This document shows positions 11,177-24,994 of a stretch of DNA of 64,000 nt, piece by piece. Numbering within the stretch: the first letter of the stretch is position 1; each line of letters starts with the position of its first letter. This DNA comes from Cymbidium sinense. Lineage: Eukaryota; Streptophyta; Magnoliopsida; Asparagales; Orchidaceae. The position numbers and the translations under genes are program-made. Under the pieces are notes generated by a model that saw nothing but the letters and a program-made list of their open reading frames with translations, was not told where the DNA came from and ran no database searches. The stretch is from the NCBI GenBank assembly GCA_021442155.1, contig CM038225.1, forward strand, positions 79,186,925-79,250,924. Direction: 5' to 3'.

Positions 11177-13695
11177 TGATTATATCTTTCATACATATGC
11201 ATGTATACTTTCTTAATGAATGAAAGCCTTATTTTTCCTCTAAGAATGTATGCATCCATTCATCATTTAAGCGTGTCAAATTATATTATATGTATAGATA
11301 TGTTAAGTGTTAAATCATATGCATATTACATGTGATGAAAAGGAAGTGATAGTAATTCCAATTATTTTAATCCCAAGATGCCTTTTATATTGAATAAATT
11401 TATTTAAAGTTAACCCAAAATTAGGATTAATAAGAGAATACTTAATAAGCCATTCACTTTAGAAAACTAAATCATAAAATGTGCTTTAGAAAATAGCTTA
11501 AGGTATGGATGAAAGGGGTGAGCTTCTTTCCTCTCTTTATAACACTTAGATGCTAAGTGTAAATCAAATGAACCTAAGCAATATATAAATTAAAATTCAT
11601 AAATCAATTAAACAATTTCAAATGAAACCAACCTTTATGTTAAATTAAATCCTTCCACACTTAGAAAATTATAACTCTAATGCTTAGTTAAGCCATACTA
11701 CACAAAACTTTAGCACACACACTAGAATTAAGCCACCACTTATAGCCCTAAGTTAGGATAGTGTATGTATGATGTAAGTTTTATTTTGTGATGTAATATT
11801 TTAATGTTATGTGTATATTTGTGATCGAATGTTAGCTCTTAGCGATGTTATCTTATATAGGGATTATGCTTGAGGGGTCAAAAAAAATAAATATAAATAT
11901 TCCTTTGTAGGTTGCTTAAACCCCAAAGCATAATCCAAGTTAGACAGTGCTTATTTTGTGGTGCTAAGTCCAAATTGAAATATAATTGCTTGGGATTATA
12001 TGTATGTTTGACTAACCTCTATTTTGCTGGTGTAGTTAGATTTACTTTTCTATATAAATGTAATTTTTGAAATAGTAATTAGGATTAGTGCTATAGGGGA
12101 TTAGAATGAGCAATGGATAGAAGGCTTAGTCCTGGGATACCCTGTGATGCCTTTGGAACAAATCAAAACTATAGAAGGAGAAAGAAGAAATAAAGAGCCC
12201 CATAGCATATATTCATTTCTAATTGTAATTATTCTCTTACATTCTAGGATGTATAAGGGTAGAGCTCGACTATAATTTTCTCTTTTTTGGGGTGTACAGC
12301 GAGACCCGGCCGCACCGGCCTTTTATTCTTTTTGTGTTAGTTTATAAAATTATTTGATGTTATGTTTAAATTGTGCATCATGATTGCATGATTTTCATAG
12401 TTTCTTAATGATTGATGTTTGAATGTGTGCCTAGACTTAGGATAAAAATTAATTTTTCTACCCAACAAATAACTCATAACCAAGCCTAGGATTTAAATAA
12501 GATAATTAAAATATTTAGCAACCCCATAATTGTATGGTTGTATGTCTCACATCATGCATGCAAATTCCTTCTTCCTTGAATATGGGAAATCTCCATGCTT
12601 TCAATAGGGGAATGCTTGACCAGTGAGGGCATCTCTTATGGTAGAGAACACGCTCTTCTTGTTGATTTAGCCAACAATCAATCTCATCATTCATTTAAGC
12701 AATAAAAATCCCAAGCTTTTATTTAAAATATTGTGTCAAAAATGGAATAAAACTTGAAAAGATGTTGCATTTTTAGACCAAGTCATATGCTGATACCAAA
12801 CATGATCTAGTCTCTTAGGGAGCGAGTTTAGGGCTCTATTCTCTATCTAAATTAAATAATAGTTTACCCATTTTGCAATAACATAAGATCGGCCTATATA
12901 GATTTAAAATAAAGGAGGTGTTAGCTGACGTCCACTCCAGGTGATTATAAGTCCAGAAGAGTTGGACGGTTTACTCTCTCATGTGGAAGTAAACCATTAT
13001 GTCCCCTTTTGCTTAGATTTAGGTCGCGCTTTAACTTGTGTTAAAGATCTTTATATTTAGGATTCGAGATTGCTTATTTCCTTCGGGCTATAAGCATAAA
13101 TCCTCACCTCTTAGGCATTTTTATAATCTTGTATTGATTGATTATAAGCCCTAATAATCTAATAAAAATTCATTCAAATAAATAAACCTCTTTACTTTCA
13201 AATATATAAAGCCCCACCATTGGGTAGATTGGAATGCTCAATAGGCTTTCTAGTATCATGAACATTTCTTACTTATCTCCTTTGGATTCCAAAATAAATC
13301 TTCCACTTGATCTATCCCACTTTATTTATAAAATAATCAATCATTTGATAGTCTTAACTTTGAAATCTTTGGAGATAATAATTGTCTGCTTTAATCGAGA
13401 GTATTCTTAGAAACTCTCATTTTCTAGAATGTAATTAATTATGGAGGCTTGTCTCCATAGGGAACTTAAGAACCTGACATAAAATAAACTTTGCTTTACT
13501 TTTTCAAGTAAAAACTCTCTGGTATGAAGACCCATCATGCATTAGGAGTCCTTATTAGATGATTAGGTCCATTATAGGATGATGACTCTATCTTTTGAGA
13601 TAGTATAATATACCTTAATATCGTACCCGATCACTTCAAGAAGTACCCCCTATAATCTGTGTGGTGTCCATCCACATCCAAAAATAAACACCACA

Positions 13696-15112
13696 TCTAT
13701 AAAAATAATTATTGTTGTGTTTAGCTTTATAACATCATGATTTTCATAATTTCTTTATGATTGATGTTTGAATGTATGGCCTGGATGCGGTAGGCTCTTA
13801 TGATAAAATTAATTTTTCTACCTAATTAATAACTCATAATTAAATTTTAAAATAACATTCAACCTCACTTTAAAGTCTAGGTTATAATCAAGATAATTAA
13901 AAGATTTAGCAACCCCTTAGCTAAATATTGTATGTCCAACATCAAGCATATCATCTTATACCACTCTTGTAAAAATGAGGGCCTCCATTCTTACACTTTA
14001 GGGACCACTTGACCTACAAGAGCACCCCCTTATGGTGGAGATTCACCCTCTCTCCTTTTTAATTAGCCAATAACTAAATTTCATTATGCATTTAGGCATA
14101 AAGTCTTTTAAAGCCTTTGTCTAAGACATTGTGTCAAAAATAATATAAAATTTGAAAAGATTTTGCATTTAGGTAAAGTCATATGCTTATGCCAAATATG
14201 ATCTAGTCTCTTATGGTGTGAGTTTAGGACTCTAGTCTCTTTCAAAATTAAATAATAGCTTAAACCATCTTGCAATTACATGAGACTGGCCTACATGGAT
14301 TTAAAGCGTAGGAGGTGTTAGCTGGAGACCACTCCAGGTGGTTGTAAGTCCAAAAGAGTCGGGCGGTTTATTTTCTCTTGTGGAGGTAAATCATTATGTC
14401 CCCTTTTCACTTAGATTTATGTAGTGCTTCTTGCTTGTACAAAAGCTCTCTAGATTCAGGATCTAAGGTTGCTTGTTTCCTTCAGACTACGAGCATAAAT
14501 CCTCCCCTCTTAGGTATTTCTATAATCTTGTGTTGATAGATTATAAGCTCTAACTTTCTAATAAAATTTCAACTCAAATAAAATAAATCTTCTCATTCAA
14601 ACATATAAAGTTTCACCATAGGTTAGATTGGAGTGCTCACTAGGCTTTCTAGTATCATGAGCACTTCCTACTTATCTTCCTTTAGATTCCAAAATAAGTC
14701 TCTCCAATTGAACCTTCCCACTTGATCTTTTCAAAAATAACTAATCCATTGATAGTCTAGCCTTGAAATCTTTGGAGATAATTGCTTAACTACTTTAATC
14801 GAAAGTATTCTTAGGAAATTCAATTTCCTAGGATGTAGTTAACTATGGAAGCTTGCCTTCATAGGGAACTAAAAAACCTGGCATAAAATAAATTTTATTT
14901 TACTTTTTCATGTAAAGTAGGGAAAATATCTCTAGTACATATAAAGACCATCATGACTTAGGAGTCCTTATTAGGTGATTAGGTCCATTGTAGGGTGATA
15001 TTTCTATCTTTCAAAATAGTATATCATACCTCAATGTCGTACCCGATTACTTTAATAAGTACCCCCTAAGATCTGCGTAGTGTCCACCCGACGCATCCGA
15101 AATAAAACACCA
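13696..15112 (+). repeat. Tandem copy of the B terminal unit
   Basis: This repeats 12320-13695. Shared marks include GATTGATGTTTGAATGT, the AGTCTCTTA...GAGTTTAGG patch, the GGAGGTGTTAGCTG patch, TTTGGAGATAAT, the GGAGTCCTTATTAG patch, CGTACCCGAT and AATAAAACACCACA. In this unit and in B2 and B3 the opening reads GGCCTGGATGCG; copy 1 has a decayed version. The unit is about 1.4 kb and directly adjoins the first copy. Confidence 0.83.
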
Positions 15113-15339
15113 CATTAAGTAATCTAACAATGATGAATTTATAGAGGGTCAACTCTAGCTATCTAAAGAAGCATCTTGATTAAATGCAACCTTCTTATAT
15201 TAAATAGAATATTTGAAAGAGAATTTTATAAGAGAAACCAAGGGACTTAAAAAATCTTAAACATATTTTTACCAAAGCCAAAAAATGACATCTTAAATAT
15301 GAATAATATCCTGCATCGCCATTGAAATTTGGACCCACC

Positions 15340-15780
15340 CACTATTATTACTAAAGCCAAATCCCTCCATCACTAATAAAGATGACACTCATCTTCACCA
15401 CTAAAGTTGATGTATATTATTGCTACCAACATCAACACTACCCATCGCCATAAACACCCTATTTCACTGCCAATATCAATACATATTATACCCACCAATG
15501 TTAGTGCTTGTCATTGCCAATAACTCTAATATGTGCCATTTCCCACATGGTTAATTCCAATCCAAAATAAACACATTACATGTCATCACTACTTATGCCA
15601 ACTCTTATCGTCACCATCAAAATTAATATTCTTCATCACCATCGAGACCAATATCATCCATCACTATTAAGGTTGATGCCTGACATTAACACAATTGCTA
15701 ACATCCAATATTGTCATCATCATCATCATCAACGCTAACATCAGTGCCAACATTGACACCTATCATCACTACCAAGGCCT
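15340..15780 (+). repeat. Degenerate CACCA/ATCAA minisatellite-like patch
   Basis: Words such as CATCACCA, ATCAACACTACC and CACCAATGTTAGTG recur irregularly. A short CATCATCATCATC run lies at about 15717. It looks like an old, diverged simple-sequence array rather than coding DNA. Confidence 0.55.
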
Positions 15781-16817
15781 AGGCCTACCTTTATACTAGT
15801 TAGTCTCTTCTCTTATATGAAGGAAAGGAGAAATTTATGAATGATCTCTTGATATCAACCTTGATGTCCCAAGATCTTTTTCTACTTCCATTACAAAAGC
15901 CATCTTATGGAATTAATATATATACTATATATGTAATGCCTACATTAGTAATAAAAAAGTGTATTTTTTCATAATATATAACTTATATTAGTTCAATGAG
16001 ATAAGATCTCATGGTTTCCTTACTCAAAATTTGCATAGAAATAAAAATCATATCTTCTATGAGTTCTTCCCATTTTATCTGTGTAGGAATTTTTTTCTAT
16101 GCTATGACAATAAGCACTATTTACCTATATAAATTTTCTAGCATCCAACCCTCTTACAAAGTGAGAGCTGAGTTATCAAGCATTAGTTGATGAAAAGCAT
16201 TGATAAATATCCTCTAAAATGAATGATCATTCCACCCCTCTTACACTATACTTCATTTGCCTCTATCCTGAAAATTATGGGAGCTAGTGAGAATTCAGTT
16301 GGAAGTTGCTAAATATACTTCTTTTGCCTCTCTGGTCTTTGATTTTCACCTTAAAGTGCATATATAAGTAAAATTCTTTTATTTTTTTTCCTCCAGCAAG
16401 TCATGCTAGTTTCTCTCATCAAAGTATCAGCATGATAAACTAAATAGCCAGTAATTATACACTTATCTTGTCGGATTATCTCATATTATATGAAAATTTA
16501 AGGCGAATAATACTGAAGACTTACTGCTAGGAAGTCTTCTGTATCCAAACGTCTTTGGCAACGCTAGGCCACTGTGAACGTGCATAAATAATAAAATACA
16601 AAAGACTTGCTATTCCTTTAAGTGTATGGAGAACTTTTCTTCAGCAAGGAGGAAGAATCCGTAACATTGATGGTTCCATTCCCTCGACAAATCTCAAAAC
16701 TCAATTAATCAATGTTAAACGAAAATTATCACAAGTTAATTTTATAAAATAATAATCTTCGATCATTAGGCCATAATATTGATTAATTCATTATCTTCGT
16801 CACCAAACAGCCTTTGT

Positions 16818-17187
16818 TCTTGTTTAGCTGTTTAGCTGTTTAGCTTTCGTTTAGAGGCCAATAAGGTCCCATAATCCACTTACAGGTATGCTTGGTTCGG
16901 GCTAAGTAGGGTAGCGTCATTGATATGTTTTAGGCAAGAAATTTATATAAATATTTTATATTTAAGTAGTAGAGTCAATTGGTAAGGCCGATCTTAAGCT
17001 TCTGTCTGGGGGTCATCCCTTAATATCCCCTTAGGGGAATATGCCTCAACTTGAGAAGGAACAAGAGTTGTTCAAGTCAATTCAGGTCATATCTTACATT
17101 TTCATTCAGCTAGAAATGTTTGTTGTTTTATCGACCAAAAATTATACTGGTAGTTTAGAGGCCAGTAAGGTCCCATAATCCACTGTT
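16818..17187. repeat. Short direct repeats, about 310 bp apart
   Basis: GTTTAGAGGCCAATAAGGTC and the following CCATAATCCACT at about 16849-16882 recur at 17154-17187 with one visible mismatch. Just before the first copy, TGTTTAGC is repeated in tandem (16821-16848). Confidence 0.75.
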
Positions 17188-20100
17188 ATTTTGTTTTTTT
17201 TATTCTTCATATGTGTATTTATTGCAAATAAATGTTATTCTCCTTCTATAATGTCTTCAAGATCTTTGTGACCAGTCTTCTTTACTTTAATCTAAACCAG
17301 CATGATAAATTTTTATGAATTACTAACCATAAGTATTGCTTATCTATATAATTTGAAGATAAAACAGAATTATGCTTGCAACTTTTTGTAGATAAAATAA
17401 AAATTTATTGAAGGTGCATTTACATATGACATTTATCAAAAATAAAATTTTATATGAAAGTAACACTTATGTGGATAATTGATATTTGTCTAATATACGC
17501 TATGTTATCATGAGTTAATTATCCATATTGCATGAAATCATCAAAGGCATTCACACTAAAACATAATACTATAAATTATTAGTTGAATTTCATTCAATGT
17601 TTGTAAATCACATATCTAAATGAAATAAGAATTCTTCTTACAAGAACAAAAAAAGATGATTGCAAAACCCGCTCCTAAAAGATAAATCAGGTTTAGAGAA
17701 CACTCAAAATTATTTTGAGTCATAATGATTGGTATAAATATTTAGAAGGGGTAATATAGATAAATAAAAATAAATTTGACACATTGAATGAATTTGGCCT
17801 ATTTAAGACATAGGAAATTATATTTAAGTAAATTTGGTATAATAAACAGTGTCATATTTAAGTGGGCGAATTTAATCCACTAAAATTTCAAGAAATGTAT
17901 TAGTAGACTTGGACAACTTAAAAATTATAAGATTTATTTATATATTTATTTCAATTGAGATAGACACTAATATAACTATAGATATGTCTTAAGCACAAGA
18001 ATCATTTAGATGAATTTAGTGCATTTGGGCACAATGTTGTGATGTTGAGGTAAATTCAACCTTGCTAAACATTACTATTATTTTCTTAAGCACATACAGT
18101 TTGCTTAAGGAAGAAATAATTCAAATGAATGTGATCCATCTAAATTAAGATATAAACCTAAAAATTTTTACATCTTTAGATGTAATGCATAACTAAGTAT
18201 TTAGATGTGACCTAAATCCTAAGAATACTATGTATGCATGAATACTTAAAAAAATTCTTAAACAAATATAGTCATTAGGATGATAAAAGATTTGATTTTC
18301 CAAGGATTATGACAAACTGAGTATTATAGATTATCCTAAGGATGTCATATGACTTATCTCCCTAGATTGATACAATGATGTGAATGCATCTTTAAGTGTT
18401 GCAAAGATATTTACATAAGTGTATTAATAAATTTATCAATTTAATAAACTAATCAATGCATTTTGCTTAAATATGCAATATTAGGCTTAACCCATATAAA
18501 TTTAAGTATCAGCCTAATTTATTGAAATGAGTTGATAAATCTATTTGAAGTGTATATGCAGCACATAAAACTAAATCTTTAATGCTATTTAGAGTAATTA
18601 ATGTTAACCATAATGTTGTCTAGGTCAAATTAAGTCAACTTGATAAGTTGACCTAATTCAATTAAAAAATCTTAGTCATATGTGTGCTACTATTCTAAGT
18701 AGTTTAAACATTTATAAAATTAATGATCTTGTTGATCCAAAATTAATAAAATATTTTTTTTTGTAAATCTAAAACTTTTTTAGTAAAGTATTTTAAGAAA
18801 ATCAACTAAATCTAGTGAATGATTTGGTTTAATCATTAGAATAAAACATTTAAACTTTAATTATTTAAATTTATTGCTTCATGATCAGATTGAATAATCA
18901 TAATGCTTATTAAACCTTAATTCTTTAATCAATTTAGTTAGAGAAAATTATTTATAATAATGATTAAATATGTATAATTAGTTCCAAGATTTTTGTTAAC
19001 CAATATTGGTCACTTAAGCTTTAAGCTAATTGGATGTCAATTAAAAGTTTTCTAATGAATGATTTATTTAAATTAATTATAATTAAAAAATTAAGCCCTA
19101 TAACTTAACTACATTGGTTTTGATGTCTAATCAAAGAAATCTAAGTCTCAAATAAGCTCTAATTAACTCATCTAAGTGTTTCAAATTATTCCATAATTTT
19201 ATGAGGTGGTTTAATATTTAATTCATTTAATTAGATACTTAAAAATTATAAATAATATACTAATAATATGTATTGCTTTTATTTTTATTAGATATGATTT
19301 AAATTTATAATTTTTTTTAGAATTTTATCTCATAACAATTTGTTGATTGGACTAACAATAGTAATATTTTAAGGTTTAGTCAAATTAAACCATCATACAT
19401 TAGATATGCATATTGATTTGAATATTTAGCATAAGATAATAGATTTCAACTAATAATCATCACTGATTTAAAATAACATGTAATTAGTGACCACTAATCA
19501 TTGTGCCCAAGCAATAGAGCATATTGAAGCCTCACCTTACTTTCTTTCATTCCCAATCATCCATAAATAAATTTTTTTGATAGTTTAAATATCAAAATTA
19601 TTAGCTCAATGAGAACTATCTAATCATATGAAAAATAAAAATAATTATTCTTTAAAATGACCAGCATCAAAAGGAAGCATAAGGCATTCTATATATTATC
19701 CAATTATCATCTGTACTTGAGTTTGATCAAACATGTTTCTTAAATCAGGAGGAAGCTATTGCTAAAGGACTTAGTCTCTTAAGTGGTCTAGATCAAAAAG
19801 GATATGAAAACTATCACTTTCATTGATTTGGTGATTTTATAGTTTAGGCTTGGTTTGAGTTGACCTTAGGTTAATTGATGATGCTTTAAGGGTTTACTAT
19901 GGTAATTTTTTAAAGTAGGCATAATTAAAGTTTAAATTAGTTAATTAAGCATTGTAAAAAAATTTAAAAAAGTAGCCAATGGCAACATGGATTAAAAGCA
20001 ACTAATTGCTTGTGTTGAACGGCGACTGCTGGGCTATTTTTTTTTGGCCGATTAGCTATCTCTGCACTACTTAAATCCCCTAACACCCTGGATACACCCG

Positions 20101-20993
20101 ATTTTCCTTTTCCTCCTGATTGACAACACAGACATTGCAACTGCCGTCACTGCCACTATCGTCATGCCCTATTTGCTCACCCGAGGCCCCATTCAACTTT
20201 ATAGGTAAAGCCGAAGCTCACAAAGTTCAAAATGATTTTAAAGTTGGGAATGATGATCTAATTTTCTTTATATTTATCGTATCAATTGAAATTTGGAGTT
20301 CAGATATAAATCTTATGACTTCGTATGATCTTATGCCACATTTAAGTAAAAATATTTTGTATTTTTGTATTGTCTTATGCCATATTTGAGTGAAAAATCA
20401 TGTTTTCTTTGTCTGCATCATTTGTTTATTATGGAACTTATTATTATTATTATTTTTATTTTAGATTTTGTATTTATGGACTTAAAAATAGAAAATTCAT
20501 AGAGTACACAATTTCCTTAGGCATATTCCACAACACGTAATACAAAAGACTCTTTTTTACATATCTCCCTTTTAATCATTGATTAGTGTGTTTTGGATAT
20601 TTTTTTTATCTATTTAGGAATCTAACAAATGCTTGATATTTTAAAGAAATAATACTATTTTTATGTATATTAGGATGCAATTCACTGTCTAAATCCCCTG
20701 TTTGTGATACTTTTGATATGATAATGAAAATTTGAGTGTTATTTGAATAAATATCAAAATTTCATTGTTAGATTTGTAAATGAATAAGGAGTGTATACTT
20801 GTTTGGTGAACTTATTGGTATCTGAAATTACTTCCTTAGATAATGCTTAGTCTTGTATTTGTTTGGTATTTAACAATTCATATAGTTTACTTTTTTGAGT
20901 TAGTTGTAGCTAGTGCATGCTCCATTTAATTGATCTTTTTCTTTAAGCAGGTGAGATAAATGATTCTTTGTATCACATTGGTATAAGTTAAAA

Positions 20994-22600
20994 AATGAGT
21001 TCATATACAATTTGCATAGTTTTATATTATGGCGGTGAATTTATTATTATTGGAGATTCATCCCTACTTATAGTGGTGGGAAGAATCGTCCTCTACAAAT
21101 CTGACGATAGATTAATTTCACATACTTACAGAAGCGAATTATGAGGTCACTGAAATGTGATCCAGCAATGTTTTGTGTAAGCATAATAAGTCAATTTCAT
21201 ATTGGTTCTAGATTTATTGCAACTCACATAAATAATGATGAAGTCTGCAAGTCTACAATTAATGCAACATATCTACAACCTATGATCATTTATGTGGAAG
21301 TTCAGGAAATAATATACGAAGATGAAGAAGTACACCAAATACATCACACAAACTTCACAATTTACTACTCAAGCTGAAGCATATAATTCTACTCCAGTAG
21401 AATATGCTTATTTTGTTGGGACAAGTTCTGATTTTATAGGTGAACCTCAGGATAATTGCATTGATTCATTATCTGCTAATGATTAAGTGTATGAAATTAT
21501 GCCTAGTGCAACAAGTAGTGACACTGATGGCAATGATAATGAAAATGCTTAAAAACCTATTTCATAGGCAATAAAGCCATGTTTCATAGGTGGAGACCTG
21601 ATCAGAGATTACTCTTTCAGCATACATCACCTTAAAAGTATTTTTATCTAATAATGAGTATATTCGTAATTCTCAAACAACTAGAGAGTGGGATGATGAG
21701 CTTATATTTAATGAGTTGTCATATGATTCAAGTTTCAAATAAGAAAGCTGCATTCCAGATGAACTTTAGAAGGTATGTGCTTTCATGACAAGAAGCATCT
21801 TTAATTCACTCTTTAGGGATGGTCTATAATAAATAATGTCAAGTTTGTGATATATGCTTCAAACAAAATGAAATTCACTATACCGTGCATGTATCATGAT
21901 CACCCTACTAAACCTTGTATGTGGCAATTACATGCAAGCTCAAGCAAGAGATTATGTGGTGCATGGAGGGTTGACAGTATTGAGTTGTTGCATATCCGTA
22001 GCCATTCAGTGTTCAATATCAAACATAGATAATATATGTCACAGTTTATCAATTATTTTATTCAACTTGCAATTAGATGTCGACTAAATTTGAAACTTAG
22101 AGAAATTATAAGTCATATAGAATCAGAATTTAATATAATAGTGTCTTATATGAAGGCTTGGGATGTACGTCATAAGGCAATTAAGGTTATTTTTGAAAAG
22201 TAGAAGTGATTAATGGTAAGCCTAATAGAAGTTCAAAGTTATTATTATTTTTATAATGAAACAATACTAAATAACTTTATTTTTACACAACGTAAGCATA
22301 TATTGAATATTGAAGATATAATTCAGCCTTATTTTTGGAGAGATGAAGATATAGAATTTTAACAATCAATCAACAAGTACATGGAGTTATGCAGGGAGCT
22401 ATGACATAATATGCACATTTTTGATAATAAGTACAAGGGCAATAATATTTGAGGAACTTCATCGTCAGGACAGTCAGATGCTTTGGGATGGATTCTAGTC
22501 CATCTTCTACGTCAATGGTCGATCCCTCTACATATAAGTTCACAGAACCGTCTCAGTATTCATATTAAGAGTCCTATTGACCTCACTTTTGGAGTGAGCT
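20994..22600 (+). pseudogene. Mutator-like (MULE) transposase, decayed
   Basis: Frames read together resemble a plant MuDR-type transposase, which moves Mutator-like DNA elements. It opens MSSYTICIVLYYGGEFIIIG at 20994. An acidic N-terminal region follows (21150-21770). From about 21830 comes the DNA-binding part: VIYASNKMKF, then PCMWQLHASSSKRLCGAW, with H...C...W residues as in MULE DNA-binding domains, and then SYMKAWDVRHKAI at about 22144. The catalytic DDE core expected next is not visible. Instead a C-terminal-like Ser/Pro-rich tail (SSPSSTSMVDPSTYKF frame, about 22490-22540) follows within 300 bp, so an internal deletion is likely. Stops are present, for example at about 21484. Terminal inverted repeats were not found. 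A fragment of the same gene lies at 40955-41590. Confidence 0.72.
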
Positions 22601-22764
22601 TTCAATCTCCTCATTATAGATCTAGGACTCTTATAGACACTAAGAGTTCCTTAGTGCTAAGACACTTCTAGTTATTAGGTGAACACTTAACTTAAGCCTA
22701 GAGACTTAGAAGAGTTAGTCATAGGGTAGGTTATGCTTTAGGGACTTAGGGAGACTTGCCCATC
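22601..22764. other. Junction between MULE tail and B copy 2
   Basis: Short AT-moderate sequence with repeated AGACTTAG / GGGACTTAGGG words. It is not clearly part of either neighbour, and no feature is seen. Confidence 0.4.
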
Positions 22765-23929
22765 CTATGGCCTAAACCCAATCCATGTCGTCATTCTCAA
22801 ACTGAACCTTAAATTCAATTTTAAAATCAAAAATTTAAAATCTACAATCAATCTCAACCTCAAATCCAACCTTAAAATCCTTCCTAACCCTTATGACTGA
22901 ATCCCATGGATTTAGCTCTAGCCAAATCCAATTCAATTCAAATTTAATTAATTTTCTCCAAGATCAATTCATTCCCTTAATCAATTATCAAATTCAAATC
23001 CAAATTCAACTCCAAATGATTGAAACCCAAGATCAAATCCAAGCTCTAAACCCCTCTTAAGCCATGTGACCTGCCTTCATAAACTTAGCCAAAATCTCAT
23101 TCAAATCAAGTCAAACTCAATTGATCCTTTCATGGATCAATTATTCCATCAATTATCTTCCTAAATATAAATTAAATCTACATTCAAATGATCAAAACTA
23201 AATCAAACTAATTTAAGTCAAGTCAAGACCCTTTATAATCCATATGGACCTACCTCCATGAGCTTAGCCAAATCTTAACCCAAATCAACCTAAAATTAAT
23301 TAATTTTCTCATAAATCAATTATATATTCAATCATCTTCACAAATATAAATGAAATCCACTTCTAATGATAAAAACTAAGTCAAACTAAATCAAATTCTC
23401 TTCTAAGCCCTTTGGACCTACCTTCATGAGCTTAGCTCAAATTCTCTCCAAAGCCCTTTGGACTTACCATCATGAGCTTAGTCAAATTTTTCTTCAAATC
23501 ACTTCAAACTCAATTAATTTCTTATAAATCAATCACTCAATCAATTATTTTCTCAAATATAAATGAAATATACATTCAAATAGCCATTACTAAATCCAAA
23601 ATCAAATCAAAACCCAATATGAACTCTTTAAGCCAATTCCTTGGACTTAACCAAAACTAATCTAAATCAAGCCGAAGTCAATGGATTTTCTCTTGAATCA
23701 ATCATTCTTTCAATCATATATCCAAATATAAATGAAATCTATAATTATCAAGATAAACCAAAATCAACCCAAGTCAAACCCAACTTAGCCCTTTTGACTT
23801 GAAAATTTGAAATAAACCAAAACTTATTGAAACTCAAATTGATTGCAGTTGAATTTATATTTCAATCATAAACTCAAATATAAATTCAACTAAACCTTAA
23901 TCAAACAAAAATCATGTCAATTGACCCAC

Positions 23930-24760
23930 TTAGGTTCACTTTACCTAATGTGACCTAAAGAACTCATTTGAACCAAGTTTTAATCCAATCCAAATTGGAT
24001 TGAACCAATCCCATCCAAACCTCATACCATGATCACTGATCACCCCAGGATGATCAATTTTCTTAAATTGAGTCAAACCAAGTCAACTTGGTCATTTGAC
24101 CAAGTCAACCCATTAACACATATGAAGCTAAACTAGCCAAAACTCATCCTACACCAAATTAATTGAAGTCATGGCTTCACACTAACTCATGATCATTGAT
24201 TGAATATGACTTGACCATCAATTGAGCCAAACCAAGCCCAATTAGCCATTTGACCCAAGTTGACCCAAATTGACCTAAAAGGCCAAAATGGGTCAAATCA
24301 TGATCAAACCTAAATTTATTGCAACCAATTGTTCAAGTTTATTCCAAATTGATTACTGAACTTGACAAAAGTCATAATTGAACCCAATTGACCAACTTAG
24401 CCCATATTGACCTAAAGGGTCAAATTAGCCTAAACTCAAATTAAATCCAAATCAATTCAAACCAAAACCTACAATCATCTTCAATTAAACAATTAAACTT
24501 GAACCAACACCTAACCCAAGCCAATGTAGCCAATTTGGTCAAATTAGTCAACTTGACCCATTTGACCCATTGATTCTCAATGAGCCAAAATTAAACCTAG
24601 GTCAACTTGATTGAAACCACTAGAGCCAAAACTCTTCAAATCATCATTTGAACCTAATACAAGCCTTGGTTTGATACAATTTGACCAATTGGTCAACATG
24701 ACCCAACATGACCCATATGACCCAAATTGAGCCAAATCCCTTGAAACCAACCCATGATAC
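23930..24760 (+). repeat. TTGACC-rich array in B copy 2
   Basis: This matches 7120-8300 in word content and place. Examples are AAGTTGACCCAAATTGACCT and CAATTGGTCAACATGACCC. G is scarce on the plus strand. Confidence 0.75.
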
Positions 24761-24970
24761 TTTGGGAGCTGATCTAACCCGACCCAAACCCACTTGGCAT
24801 CGACCCAAAATATCCCTAACCCAAGGCAATCCCTCTTGGATATTCCTCTCACATGGAGCCTTTGCCAAATTTGGCAAAGTAAACTCTCTCTTTTCCTTTA
24901 GCAGTCATGAAACACCCAATTTGGGTCTAGCCACCCAGCCCAACTAAGGGCTAGGCTTGCATGGACCAAA

Positions 24971-24994
24971 GGGAGGTGAGTTAACTCACCTCCC
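24971..24994. repeat. Perfect 24-bp palindrome
   Basis: GGGAGGTGAGTT followed at once by its exact reverse complement AACTCACCTCCC. Copy 1 has a decayed match at about 8426-8444 (GGAGGTGAGTTCACCCCTC). Confidence 0.92.

Larger units (their letters stand above)
6723..13695 (+). mobile_element. Repeat family B, copy 1 (long non-coding element)
   Basis: This aligns collinearly with 22765-30545 and, in reverse, with 55346-60165 and 60166-64000. Order: TTGACC-rich part (7120-8300), GC-richer block (8300-9200) ending at a GAGGTA site, AATTAATTA-rich part (9480-10500), iterated ~100-bp module (10861-11176), and a terminal unit (12320-13695) ending near TGGTGTCC and AATAAACACCAC. No reverse transcriptase, integrase, gag or transposase was recognised in any frame. 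Part of the terminal unit (GAGAGTATTCTTAGAAACTC, then a TGTAATTAATTATGGAGGC patch) weakly resembles the 3' end of the Tat LTR at 34720-34800. That suggests, but does not prove, that B is a long LTR or LARD. Confidence 0.72.
15113..20990. other. AT-rich DNA, no gene recognised
   Basis: No protein family, RNA gene or element end was recognised on either strand. The open frames are short and broken. The stretch holds the CACCA/ATCAA-rich patch (15340-15780) and the short repeats near 16.8-17.2 kb listed separately. From about 17300 to 19980 it is plain AT-rich sequence. Positions 19990-20200 are somewhat richer in GC and may belong to the leader of the MULE that follows. Confidence 0.6.

Noticed and set aside
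16965..17040. tRNA-like text (AGAGTCAATTGGTAAGGCCG)
   Set aside because: It lacks acceptor pairing, an anticodon arm and a GGTTCRANTCC T-loop. No tRNA gene was found anywhere in the window.
17020..17042. Near-palindrome around CCCCTTAGGGG
   Set aside because: Short, isolated, not repeated elsewhere and without context. Likely chance.
24577..24947. Overlapping open frames on both strands (77-91 codons)
   Set aside because: They lie in the TTGACC-rich array. The repeated word removes stop codons and makes shadow frames rich in Gly, Trp and Val on the minus strand.
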